Source of the DNA: RYN-230 sp963717125
GTDB lineage: Bacteria > Actinomycetota > Actinomycetes > Streptosporangiales > Streptosporangiaceae
Direction: 5' to 3'
Assembly: GCA_963717125.1 (NCBI GenBank)
Contig: CAVQVG010000017.1
Location: 620,001-684,000 of the forward strand
Length of the DNA stretch: 64,000 nt
Under the pieces are notes generated by a model. That model was not told the origin of the DNA and searched no databases. It saw nothing but the letters and a program-made list of their open reading frames with translations. The stretch's first letter is position 1. Each line of letters begins with the position of its first letter. Of the stretch, positions 34,730 through 43,072 are shown one piece after another. The translations under genes and the position numbers were made by a program.

Positions 34730-35992
34730 ATGCTACCAGTAGCGTTATATAAGCGCCGCTCGGCACGTATGGTGACTATGACGAGTGCGGTGTTAATCTC
34801 GGTGGCTGGCCTGGCGGCATGTTCGAGTTCGAGTTCGAGTTCGAGTTCAGGTTCCGTGTCCGCCGGTTCCCCCATTACCGTGGGCGCGGACCTGCCATTA
34901 TCAGGTACCTTTTCCTTCTTCGGCGGCTACCAGAAATGGGGCTACGACCGCGCCGTCAGTCAGGTCAACGCCCGTGGCGGCATCCTGATCGACGGCAAGA
35001 AGCACAAGGTCAAGCTGATCATCCTGGATGACGCTTCCAACCCCGCCACGGCTACGTCCAACGTCCATGAGCTGATCAGCCACGATGGAGCCGTCGCCAT
35101 CTTGGGCTCGTGCACGCCACCCATGGTTACCCCCGGCGCGGTGGTCGCCGAGCACAGCAGCGTCCCCATGGTGACCGGCTGCGACCCAATCGCAACCTTC
35201 GAGGCTACCGGGCCGTGGAAGTGGGTGTGGGACATCTTCTTCGACGACCCCGACCTCGCCGTGCTTCCGTTCCAGACCATGCAGACGTACCGCTCGATGA
35301 CGAACAAGAAAATCGCCATCCTGTACTCCCAGGATCCCGACGGTGACGAGGTGGGCGGCGCGCTCTGGCCGAAAGACGCCAAGGCGTTCGGATACCGGGT
35401 GGTCGCCAGCGTCAGCTTCCCTGACTCGGCGACCCACTTCGCTGCGGCGGTCGAGCAGGCGAAGTCCTCTGGTGCGCAGATTGCGCTCGTCAACTGCGAC
35501 ACCCCGCAGGCCATCGCGATCCGGCAGCAGATGGCCGCGAGCAACTACACGCCGAAGGTGCTCGACATCGAGAAGGGATCCGAGCCCTTCGGGTACTCGG
35601 CCGCGCTCAAGGGGCTCGCGTCGGGGACACTGGTCGGGGGGTATTGGTCGCCGACCCTTCCTTTCCCAGGCGCGGCGGCGCTCGCGGCCGCCTATCAGAA
35701 GGAGACGGAGAACGCCTATAGCCAGCACATCGCCGACAGCTATGCTGCGGCGCAAGTCCTGCTGCAGGCGATAGCCCGGGCGGGCAGCACCTCGAGCACC
35801 GCGATCAACAACGCGATCGGCCAGACGAACGGCATGTTCGTCGTCGGGCGGATAAATTTCGCGGGCTCGGACCTAGCGCACGCCGCAGCGCTGGGCGTTG
35901 TCGAGCTGCAGTGGCAGAACGGTAAGACGGTGGAGGTGTGGCCGAGGAACACCGAACAGGACCCGTTGCTGTTCCCTATTCCCCAGCGATGA
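34730..35992 (+). CDS. Branched-chain amino-acid-type ABC substrate-binding lipoprotein
   Basis: A 420-residue type I periplasmic-binding-fold lipoprotein (LivJ/Leu-Ile-Val family). N-terminus MLPVALYKRRSARM gives the charged region, then a hydrophobic run to the lipobox LAACS and a poly-Ser linker coded by GAGTTC hexamers. Mature start PITVGADLPLSGTFSFFGG is the ligand-binding segment, with VSQVNARGGILIDGKKHKVK following. The ATG at 34730 is preferred because later ATGs (34769, 34778) lose the charged region. It is paralogous to the binding protein at 39546 and points towards the permease/ATPase fusion, which probably serves both. Ligand unknown. Confidence 0.9.
   Translation: MLPVALYKRRSARMVTMTSAVLISVAGLAACSSSSSSSSSGSVSAGSPITVGADLPLSGTFSFFGGYQKWGYDRAVSQVNARGGILIDGKKHKVKLIILDDASNPATATSNVHELISHDGAVAILGSCTPPMVTPGAVVAEHSSVPMVTGCDPIATFEATGPWKWVWDIFFDDPDLAVLPFQTMQTYRSMTNKKIAILYSQDPDGDEVGGALWPKDAKAFGYRVVASVSFPDSATHFAAAVEQAKSSGAQIALVNCDTPQAIAIRQQMAASNYTPKVLDIEKGSEPFGYSAALKGLASGTLVGGYWSPTLPFPGAAALAAAYQKETENAYSQHIADSYAAAQVLLQAIARAGSTSSTAINNAIGQTNGMFVVGRINFAGSDLAHAAALGVVELQWQNGKTVEVWPRNTEQDPLLFPIPQR
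34811..34867 (+). repeat. Lipobox/poly-Ser region with GAGTTC hexamers (source of inverted copy)
   Basis: Contains four GAGTTC units in the start of the binding-protein gene. An inverted copy with three units is at 34260-34310. Confidence 0.9.
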
Positions 35993-36018
35993 CTGGTCAG
36001 GGCCAGACTCGGGAACGC

Positions 36019-38622
36019 TTATCGGGTCTCCTGCGCCGGCCTGCCCTGGGGTGTCAGCGGCTCGGCTAGAGCAGCAGACTGTGCACCCGAGGCGAAGTAC
36101 GCCTCGGCGAGTACCTTGTCGTCGAGCAATTCGCCCGGCGCGCCAGCGAAGGTCACCTGTCCGCGGTTGAGAACATAGGCGGCGGTGGAGATTTCGAGAG
36201 CCCGGTGGACGTTCTGCTCGATCAGCAGGATGGCGACTCCGGACTCGTTGACCCGCACGAGCACCTCGTACAGCTCCCCGGTGATCTTCGGGGCGAGGCC
36301 GAGCGAGAGTTCATCGCAGATGAGCAGCTTCGGTGACATCAGGAACGCTCGCCCGATGGCCAGCATTTGCTGCTCGCCACCTGAAAGCGAGCCAGCCCGC
36401 TGGCGACCGCGCGATCTGAGCGCCGGCAGGATGTCGTAGACGCGCTCGAGCTCGGGGGTGATCTCGGCCCGGCGCCGCCGCAGGGGGACGCCAAGGAGGA
36501 GGTTTTCTTCCACGGTGAGGCCGCTGAAGATGCCCCGGCCCTCCGGGCAGAGGCAGATCCCCTGGCGCGCCCGGTCATAGGCGGGCGTTTTGGTGATGAC
36601 GTGCCCATCGAACCTGATACGGCCCTGGATGGCACGGACCTGACCGCTCACGGTGGCGGCGAGCGTCGACTTGCCCGAGCCGTTCGCACCGAGCACGCTG
36701 ACGATGTCGGTCTGGCGGATGGTCAGGCTGACGTCCCGCAGGGCAACAAGGGAGCCGTAGCCGGCGCTCACCCCGTCCACCTCGAGGATGGCCGGCTGAC
36801 GTGCCTGCGTTCCGGCCAGCTCAGCGGCCGGCGTCGCGAGGGGGCGCGCCGTGGCTCGCGTTCCGTAGTAGATCTGCGCTACCTCGGCATTGGCTGCGAT
36901 CTCGGCCGGTGTCCCCGCCGCGATCAGCTTCCCGGAGGACAGGACGAGGACGCGGTCGACCACACCGCTGATCACCTGCTGGACGTGCTCGACGACGATA
37001 ACGCTCCGGCCCGTGGCGTTCACCCGCTTGATCAGGGCGATGACCTGGGCCAGTTCCTCGCCGACCAGGCCGGCCGCCACCTCGTCGAGGAGGATGACGA
37101 CCGGGTTCGTGGCCAGCGCGCGAGCGAACTCGAGGCGCTTGAGGTCGAGCAGCCCGAGCGATCCAGCCTTCACCCGGGCCCGGTGGCGCAGGCCGCAAAC
37201 GTCGAGCACTTCCTCGGCGGCCTGGTGCTCCCGGTGCCCGGCGTGGTGGCCCGCGGCGAGGCGGACGTTCTCATGCACCGTGAGATCGGCGAAGGGCCGG
37301 GGAACCTGCATGGCGACGGCGACGCCGAGGCGGTTGACCGTATACGGCTTCCTGCCACCGAGCGGCGTCCCGCCGAGGGTCACCGACCCGCCGTCCGGCT
37401 TTTCGACCCCGGCGATCAGCTTGAGCAGTGTGCTCTTACCGGAGCCGTTCGGGCCGATCAGGCCGACCGCCTCGCCGGGCTCGATCCGGAAGGAGACCCG
37501 GTCCGCCGCGACCACGCTGCCAAAGCGCTTCTCGAGTCCTTGCACGACGAGCGGGCCGACGGTGCGGCCCGGCGCCCCGGAGAGGGCGCTCTGGCGGACG
37601 GCGTCCCCCCGGCTGGTGGCCTCGGGCCGGTGCTGCGGTGCTGGCCGCCATCTGGACATACCAGCCTTGATGCCATCGACCACGAGAGGCACGATCCCCC
37701 GCGGAGCGAAGCGCACGATGAGGATCAGCAGGGCGCCTTCGATGAACAGCCCGAGCGTCGGGTAGCTGGCGAGCTCGGTAGCGACGACGTAATAAACGAA
37801 GACGGCCCCGGCGATGGGGCCGATGATGGTGCCGAAGCCGCCGATCACCACCATCATCAGCGCCCAGATCGTCCAGTTCATCCCGACCATGCCGGTCGGC
37901 TCGAAGCTGAGCTGCATGAGGGCGAAGGCGCCTCCGGCGAGACCGGTAAGCGTGCTGCTCAGCACCAGGGCCCCGGCCCGCATCCGCCAGGTGTTGACCC
38001 CCAGAGTGGCGGCTGCCCCCTCATGCTCGCGGATCGCAAGCAGGCGGAGCCCGAACCGGCTGCCCCGCACCACCACCGCGGCTCCGATGCCGAGGACGCC
38101 GACCACCACACCGAGCTGGTACAGCCCTTCGAGAGAGGGAATGCCCGCGATCGGGAGGCTGAGCCCGGTCGAGCCGCCAGCGAAGTTCCAGTTGAGCAGC
38201 CAGGCCTGCAGGGCCAGCGCCGCCGCCAGCGTGCCGACCGCGAAGTAGTCCCCGCGCAGCCGCAGGAGCGGCACGACCAGGAGGAGGCCGAGCAGCGCTC
38301 CGGCGCCGGCCGCCACCGCCAGCCCGGCCAGCATGCCGAAGCCGTCGTGGACCATGACGAGGCCCATCGAGTAGGCGCCGACCCCGACGAAGGCCCCGAC
38401 CCCGAGCGACACCTGGCCGCTCAGCCCGGCGAGGATGTTCCAGGCCTCGGCCAGCGCGATGTAGACGAACAGCGTCCCACCGATGTTAAGCGCGCTGCGG
38501 CTGAGGCTGCCGGAGACGGCCAGGGCCGCCGCGGTCGCCACGAGAAGTGCCGCCAGCGAGGCGAGTGTCCGTGCCCGGCCCCACGGTTCGGCCAGCGTCC
38601 AGGTCCGGTGGGCGAGCCTCAC
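36019..38622 (-). CDS. LivM-LivG-LivF fusion: ABC permease plus two ATPases in one chain
   Basis: An uninterrupted 867-residue reading frame. Residues 1-about 330: LivM permease (GTLFVYIALAEAWNILAGLSG, GVNTWRMRAGALVLSSTLTGLAGG, VVIGGFGTIIGPIAGA). After a 25-residue linker comes a LivG-type ATPase with Walker A GPNGSGKST near 390 and Walker B VVILLDEVAAGL, its signature reduced to LGLLDLKRLE as usual for LivG. Then a LivF-type ATPase: GANGSGKST near 645, LSGGEQQML, LLICDELSLGL, LLIEQNV. These parts are normally two or three genes. The GTG start overlaps the LivH stop by four bases. With LivH it should form a complete importer for branched-chain amino acids, urea or short amides. Confidence 0.9.
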   Translation of the reverse strand: MRLAHRTWTLAEPWGRARTLASLAALLVATAAALAVSGSLSRSALNIGGTLFVYIALAEAWNILAGLSGQVSLGVGAFVGVGAYSMGLVMVHDGFGMLAGLAVAAGAGALLGLLLVVPLLRLRGDYFAVGTLAAALALQAWLLNWNFAGGSTGLSLPIAGIPSLEGLYQLGVVVGVLGIGAAVVVRGSRFGLRLLAIREHEGAAATLGVNTWRMRAGALVLSSTLTGLAGGAFALMQLSFEPTGMVGMNWTIWALMMVVIGGFGTIIGPIAGAVFVYYVVATELASYPTLGLFIEGALLILIVRFAPRGIVPLVVDGIKAGMSRWRPAPQHRPEATSRGDAVRQSALSGAPGRTVGPLVVQGLEKRFGSVVAADRVSFRIEPGEAVGLIGPNGSGKSTLLKLIAGVEKPDGGSVTLGGTPLGGRKPYTVNRLGVAVAMQVPRPFADLTVHENVRLAAGHHAGHREHQAAEEVLDVCGLRHRARVKAGSLGLLDLKRLEFARALATNPVVILLDEVAAGLVGEELAQVIALIKRVNATGRSVIVVEHVQQVISGVVDRVLVLSSGKLIAAGTPAEIAANAEVAQIYYGTRATARPLATPAAELAGTQARQPAILEVDGVSAGYGSLVALRDVSLTIRQTDIVSVLGANGSGKSTLAATVSGQVRAIQGRIRFDGHVITKTPAYDRARQGICLCPEGRGIFSGLTVEENLLLGVPLRRRRAEITPELERVYDILPALRSRGRQRAGSLSGGEQQMLAIGRAFLMSPKLLICDELSLGLAPKITGELYEVLVRVNESGVAILLIEQNVHRALEISTAAYVLNRGQVTFAGAPGELLDDKVLAEAYFASGAQSAALAEPLTPQGRPAQETR

Positions 38623-39479
38623 AGGCTGCTCCTCTCGAACAGGCCAGCCGGCCGGAGGGTGAGGGCGATGAAGAAGACGACGTACACGACCAGGTTGGCG
38701 TAGCCGCCGCCGAAGATGCCGATGCCGATGGCCTGGACAAGGCCGAGCCCCAGGCCGGCCACGAGGGTCCCGAGCACGTTGCCTACCCCGCCGAGGACCA
38801 CGACGGCGATGCCGGTCAGGAGGATCGCCTGGTCGCTGGTGGGCGTGAACGAGGCGGTCACGCCCTCCAGCACCCCGGCGAGAGCCGCGAGCCCGGCCGC
38901 CAGGGCGAGGGTGAGCCCGAAGACGTGCGGGACGTTGATGCCCATGAGCTGCGCTGTCCGCGGCTCGGCTGCGGCTGCGCGCAGCATCGCTCCCGCCCGC
39001 GTCCTGCGGATGCCGGCGTGCAGCGCCAGGGACAGGACGACGGCGAGCCCGAACGCGAGCAGGAGCCCGGCCCGGATCGTCGTCCCGAGGACGGTGAAGC
39101 CGGCGACCCCGAGCCCGCTCGGCAGCGACTGGGTGTTGGAGGTGAAGCCCACGGCGAAGGCGGTCTCCGCGATGATGGCCAGGCCGAACGTGCCGACGAT
39201 CCCGAGCAGGAAGCTCTGCAGCATGAGATGGGTGAGCAGGACCCGCTGCAGCAGGTAGCCGAAGAGCGCCGCTGAGATCACGACCAGGGGCAGGGCGGGG
39301 AACGGCCCGATCCCCGCCTCGCTGAACAGCCACAGGGCGAGGTAAGCCGCACCGATCACCAGGGCTCCGTGGGCCAGGTTGATCAGCCGCATCACGCCGA
39401 AGGCGAGGGAGAGCCCGAGCGCGATGAGCACGTACAACCCGCCGAGCAGGAACCCGTTGACGAGGTCGGTGGCGCTCAC
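38619..39479 (-). CDS. LivH-type ABC permease
   Basis: A 286-residue inner-membrane permease with about eight helices. Landmarks: LVNGFLLGGLYVLIALGLSLAFGVMRLINLAHG at the N-terminus and VVVLGGVGNVLGTLVAGLGLG near the C-terminus, the site for contact with the ATPase. It is the middle gene of livJ-livH-livMGF, 66 bases after the binding-protein gene and overlapping the fusion gene by four bases. Confidence 0.93.
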   Translation of the reverse strand: MSATDLVNGFLLGGLYVLIALGLSLAFGVMRLINLAHGALVIGAAYLALWLFSEAGIGPFPALPLVVISAALFGYLLQRVLLTHLMLQSFLLGIVGTFGLAIIAETAFAVGFTSNTQSLPSGLGVAGFTVLGTTIRAGLLLAFGLAVVLSLALHAGIRRTRAGAMLRAAAAEPRTAQLMGINVPHVFGLTLALAAGLAALAGVLEGVTASFTPTSDQAILLTGIAVVVLGGVGNVLGTLVAGLGLGLVQAIGIGIFGGGYANLVVYVVFFIALTLRPAGLFERSSL

Positions 39480-39545
39480 GGCATCCTCATGGCCGGGGCG
39501 GGCGGCCCGGAACCGGGCCGCCCGCGAGACCGCGGCTGGTCTCCA

Positions 39546-40790
39546 TTACAGGCCCGCCATGGGGAACTCGAGTTTCGCTCCCTTCACCGGCGGCCAGACC
39601 GGAATGGTCTTGGTTCCCTGCCACTGCGCCACGGCAAAGCGCATCGTCGAGGTGTGGTTCTTGGCGAAGTGGACCAGACCGTACGGGGTGGTGAGGTTGG
39701 TCGAGGCGAGCGCGCTGTTGACCTTGGTGGGGTCCGTTGAACCGGCGCGCTTGAACGCGTTGATCATGACCTGGACCACGCTGTACGCCGCCGTCGCCGT
39801 ACCGAGGTCGCCGAGGTTGTCGAACTTCTTGCCGAGCGTGGCCTCGATGTGAGCGGTCCCGGGATAGTTCCAGCTCGGCAGCCACACCGCTTCGAGCAGC
39901 GAGCCCTCGGCGATGGGACCCAGGGCAGTTACCCAGGAGACGAAGTCGCCGGCCTTGGCGACGATCCCGATCTTCGGTGCGTAGCCGAGCGACTTCATCT
40001 GCTTGAACAGAGTGACAGCGTCCGGCGGGTCCATCTGGCCGACGACGATCTGCGCTCCCTTCGCCTTGGCGGTGGTGATGAACGACGTGAAGTCGGTGGT
40101 GCCGACGGGGAAGGAGAAGTCCCCGACCACCTGGTCGCCGTTTGCGGCCGCTGCCGCCTTGTACAGCGGCCGCTCGACCACGCCGTCCGGCTCGTTGTCG
40201 GTGAACAGGGCGATCTTGTGGTTGGTCCCGAAGCGGTCGACCGCCGCGATGATGTCGGCCGCCTGTTCCTTCTCGCTGAAGAACATGTCCCAGCTGTACT
40301 TCCAGCCGCTTTTGTTGCCCGCCGCGAACGCGCCGACCGGCGTGTTGGTCGTCAGGTAGGGCACGCGCAGCGTCTCGGCGACGAGGGCCTGCGGCACGGT
40401 GATCGGCGGCGTGCCCGCGCCCAGCATGGCCTGCGCCCCGTCCTTCAGCACGAGGTCGCGCACCTGCTGCGACGCGGTGGTCGGGTCGCTCTGGTTGTTC
40501 AGCACTACGAGCTTGACCTGATGGCTGGTGCCACTGATCTTGACGCCGCCCGCGGCGTTGATGTCGGCGATCGCCTGCTCGTAGCCAGCCCGCTGGTCAA
40601 CACCGAAGCTCCCGAGCGCGCCAGTAAGGGACAGGCTCGCTCCCAGCGTGATCGGATCCCCCTTGCCGGGGGACCCGGGGGACCCGGACGACTGGCTGGC
40701 GCAGGCCGACGCGAGGACGGCCAAGCTGAGCACGGCCGCGAGAGCCAGCGACCGGCGCCGTAACCTGGGCGGCGCTAACGGGCGTTTCAT
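39546..40790 (-). CDS. LivJ-type ABC substrate-binding lipoprotein
   Basis: A 414-residue binding lipoprotein. Signal with RLRRRSLALAAVLSLAVLASAC, lipobox Cys in LASAC, a Ser/Gly/Pro linker, then PITLGASLSLTGALGSFG and DINAAGGVKISG, the ligand pocket of the family. ATG 40790 is chosen because it starts the n-region MKRPLAPPRLRRR. It is the first gene of the liv run; the paralogue at 34730 shows the same block order. The upstream gap has a perfect palindrome that could be the control site. Ligand unknown; the family takes branched-chain amino acids, amides and aromatic acids. Confidence 0.92.
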   Translation of the reverse strand: MKRPLAPPRLRRRSLALAAVLSLAVLASACASQSSGSPGSPGKGDPITLGASLSLTGALGSFGVDQRAGYEQAIADINAAGGVKISGTSHQVKLVVLNNQSDPTTASQQVRDLVLKDGAQAMLGAGTPPITVPQALVAETLRVPYLTTNTPVGAFAAGNKSGWKYSWDMFFSEKEQAADIIAAVDRFGTNHKIALFTDNEPDGVVERPLYKAAAAANGDQVVGDFSFPVGTTDFTSFITTAKAKGAQIVVGQMDPPDAVTLFKQMKSLGYAPKIGIVAKAGDFVSWVTALGPIAEGSLLEAVWLPSWNYPGTAHIEATLGKKFDNLGDLGTATAAYSVVQVMINAFKRAGSTDPTKVNSALASTNLTTPYGLVHFAKNHTSTMRFAVAQWQGTKTIPVWPPVKGAKLEFPMAGL

Positions 40791-41374
40791 TACCTGCGCC
40801 AAAAGGATTACGGCGCTGCGGCACCCAGCGGCGCGTGGATTTCGGATCATGCTCTGCCTCGGCTCCTTTGCTGGAAACTGGGGTAGAAATGTGCAGGTGG
40901 ATGGATATGTATCACGATGCGGTACAAATGTACCAATTGACGCGGCGGACGGTAGCCATTATTCGGCTCAACGGTCAAGAGCCTGGGGCGAGTCAGGCGG
41001 ATCGTGACGTGGTCTTGACCTGCCTGGCGGGAGCCCCATGGGCTCGATCGGCACCTCAACCGTGTGCCGCGGGCTATCTCCCGCTCGGGATGCGTAGCCT
41101 GAGCAGCGGAAATGCAAGCAGCGCCTCCTGCGCCGAACGGCGGAGTCATCCTTGGCCCCGGCTCGCCGAACTCGCCGCCGTCGGCGGTCGGCCGACCTAG
41201 CTGAGCTGGGCAGGCTAGGCTCGGCAGGAAAGAAGCCGTCCGCCCGAAGGCCCTCGAAGGCAGCGCGATCTGCGGTCTCAGTGTCCCGGATCCCAGGACG
41301 GGACAAGTGACAGAGGCCGGTACCCCCCGCGACACTATCGCTGACCACCCCTTGTTCGCTCTGGCCCAGAACGG
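40791..41374. other. Divergent intergenic region, no gene seen
   Basis: 584 bases between the liv genes and the monooxygenase gene. It is more AT-rich near 40850-40980 and contains the palindrome at 40921. Short open frames on both strands have no start signals or family resemblance. It should hold both promoters. Confidence 0.6.
40921..40934. promoter_or_regulatory. Perfect palindrome, candidate operator
   Basis: GGTACA-AA-TGTACC stands 131 bases before the liv binding-protein start. A second, looser TGTA/TACA pair (about 40908-40926) overlaps its left arm. GntR/FadR-type regulators favour GTAC-containing sites, but no such regulator gene is adjacent. Confidence 0.45.
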
Positions 41375-42979
41375 ATGACGACATTGGACGAATCACGCCG
41401 CCCGAAAGACGCTCTAACGGCCGACGTGGCCATCATCGGCTTCGGCCCCGTAGGGAAGCTGCTTGCGATTCACCTGGGACGGCGGGGTCACGCGGTCGTG
41501 GTCGTGGAACGAGAGTTGGGTCGGTATCCGCTGCCCCGCGCCGTGACGCACTGCTCGGACTTCGCCCGGATCCTTCAGTCGGTGGGCCTCAGCCCCGACA
41601 CGATCCCAGAAATCACCGAGCCGTATGACGATATGTACGTCTGGCGTAACGGCGAGGGACAGACCCTGCTCGAGGTCGATTGGAGCGGCCGGGGCGAGTC
41701 CAGCTGGCACAATACCTACTTCTTCCACCAGCCATCGCTCGAGGAACGACTCGACGCGCTTGTCGCTGAATTGCCGTCAGTGCGCGTCCTGCGAGGATAC
41801 GAGGCCGGGGCGCTGACTCAGAACGGCGAGGGCGCCATTGTGCACATCCGGCCCAACGCCGCCGGGGAGATGACCAGGATTTCGGCGGCGTGGGTGGTGG
41901 GTGCTGACGGCGCCAACAGCCGTGTCCGCGAGTGGTCGGGCATCGATTGGCACGACGAAGGCTACTTCTATGACTGGCTCGTCGTTGACGTGAAGCCGCG
42001 ACCGGGCCTGCGGTTCCCGCACGTGGCCGCCCAGAACTGCGACGTCCGCCGCCCGTCCACGATGGTCCCCGGCGGTCCCGGTCGCCGCCGGTGGGAATTC
42101 ATGCGCTTGCCGGGGGAGACCAGCGCGGAGCTCAACACGACGGATAAGGCGTGGGAACTGCTGCGGCCCTACGATCTGAGACCGGACAATGCCGAGTTAG
42201 AGCGCCATGCGGTCTACCGTTTCCAGGCCCGCTGGTCGACACGCTGGCGGGCGGGCCACGTCCTCCTGGCCGGAGACGCCGCCCACCTCATGCCGCCCTT
42301 CGCCGGCCAGGGCCTCGGAGCCGGGGTACGCGACGTCATGAACCTGTCGTGGAAACTGGACGCCGTCCTGCGCGGGCTCGCCGACGAGCGACTGCTCGAT
42401 ACATACGCCTCGGAGCGGCTGCATCACGCGATCACATTTGTCAGGTTCTCCATGGAACTTGGCAAGGTGATCTGCATCACTGACCCGGCCAAGGCCGCCA
42501 CTCGTGACGCGCGGATGATTGCCGACTGGAGCACGGGGATGAAGCCTCCGGCTCCTCCGCGGCCCGGGCTGGGTCCCGGCCTTCACACTGGACCAGCCGG
42601 CGGTCTGCTCGCCCGGCAAGGCCGGGTCCGGCTCAGCGGCGCAACCCCGGTCCTGTTCGACGACGCTTTCAGCGGACCCGGCGGCCTCATCGCCCGTTCA
42701 TCGGGAACACTCAGTGGCCTAGAACCCGAGGTTCGGGTGTCCCTTCGCCGGCACGGCATTGACCTTGTTGCCATGAGCGGGCCGCCAGCCGGGGACGTCA
42801 CGATCATCGAAGACGTGGATGCCACCTACGACGGGTGGCTCAACGATCTCGACGCCGACGTGGTCCTCGTCCGTCCCGATTTTCACCTTTACGGCGCTGG
42901 GCGCGCTGACCGGGCCGATGAGCTCGCGGTGGGCTTCCTGACCGCTCTGCGGTCACCGGCGCCGGTCACGGCAGGTTGA
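41375..42979 (+). CDS. FAD-dependent aromatic-ring-type monooxygenase (MhpA-like)
   Basis: A 534-residue class A flavoprotein hydroxylase. FAD-binding GFGPVGKLLAIHLGRRGH at residues 22-39 (GxGxxG), the DG motif VVGADGANSRVRE, and the GD motif VLLAGDAAHLMPPFAGQGLGAGVRD are all present. The C-terminal thioredoxin-like domain (about 400-525) is typical of the 3-(3-hydroxyphenyl)propionate hydroxylase group. It acts on phenolic acids or polyketides with NAD(P)H. It is divergent from the liv importer; a catabolic link (uptake of an aromatic acid then ring hydroxylation) is possible but not shown. No ring-cleavage gene is near. Confidence 0.92.
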   Translation: MTTLDESRRPKDALTADVAIIGFGPVGKLLAIHLGRRGHAVVVVERELGRYPLPRAVTHCSDFARILQSVGLSPDTIPEITEPYDDMYVWRNGEGQTLLEVDWSGRGESSWHNTYFFHQPSLEERLDALVAELPSVRVLRGYEAGALTQNGEGAIVHIRPNAAGEMTRISAAWVVGADGANSRVREWSGIDWHDEGYFYDWLVVDVKPRPGLRFPHVAAQNCDVRRPSTMVPGGPGRRRWEFMRLPGETSAELNTTDKAWELLRPYDLRPDNAELERHAVYRFQARWSTRWRAGHVLLAGDAAHLMPPFAGQGLGAGVRDVMNLSWKLDAVLRGLADERLLDTYASERLHHAITFVRFSMELGKVICITDPAKAATRDARMIADWSTGMKPPAPPRPGLGPGLHTGPAGGLLARQGRVRLSGATPVLFDDAFSGPGGLIARSSGTLSGLEPEVRVSLRRHGIDLVAMSGPPAGDVTIIEDVDATYDGWLNDLDADVVLVRPDFHLYGAGRADRADELAVGFLTALRSPAPVTAG

Positions 42980-43014
42980 GGAGGCATCGTGCCCCGGGAG
43001 TACCGCCAGTACCT

Positions 43015-43054
43015 GTTCCCGCGGGAGCACCCCAGTTCCCGCGGGAGCACCCCA
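43015..43054. repeat. Two tandem 20-bp repeats, each with a TCCCGCGGGA palindrome
   Basis: GTTCCCGCGGGAGCACCCCA is repeated exactly at 43015-43034 and 43035-43054, between convergent genes. The internal 10-bp palindromes could form alternative hairpins and act as a two-way terminator. Confidence 0.8.
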
Positions 43055-43072
43055 GGCTGGCCGAACTCGCGG

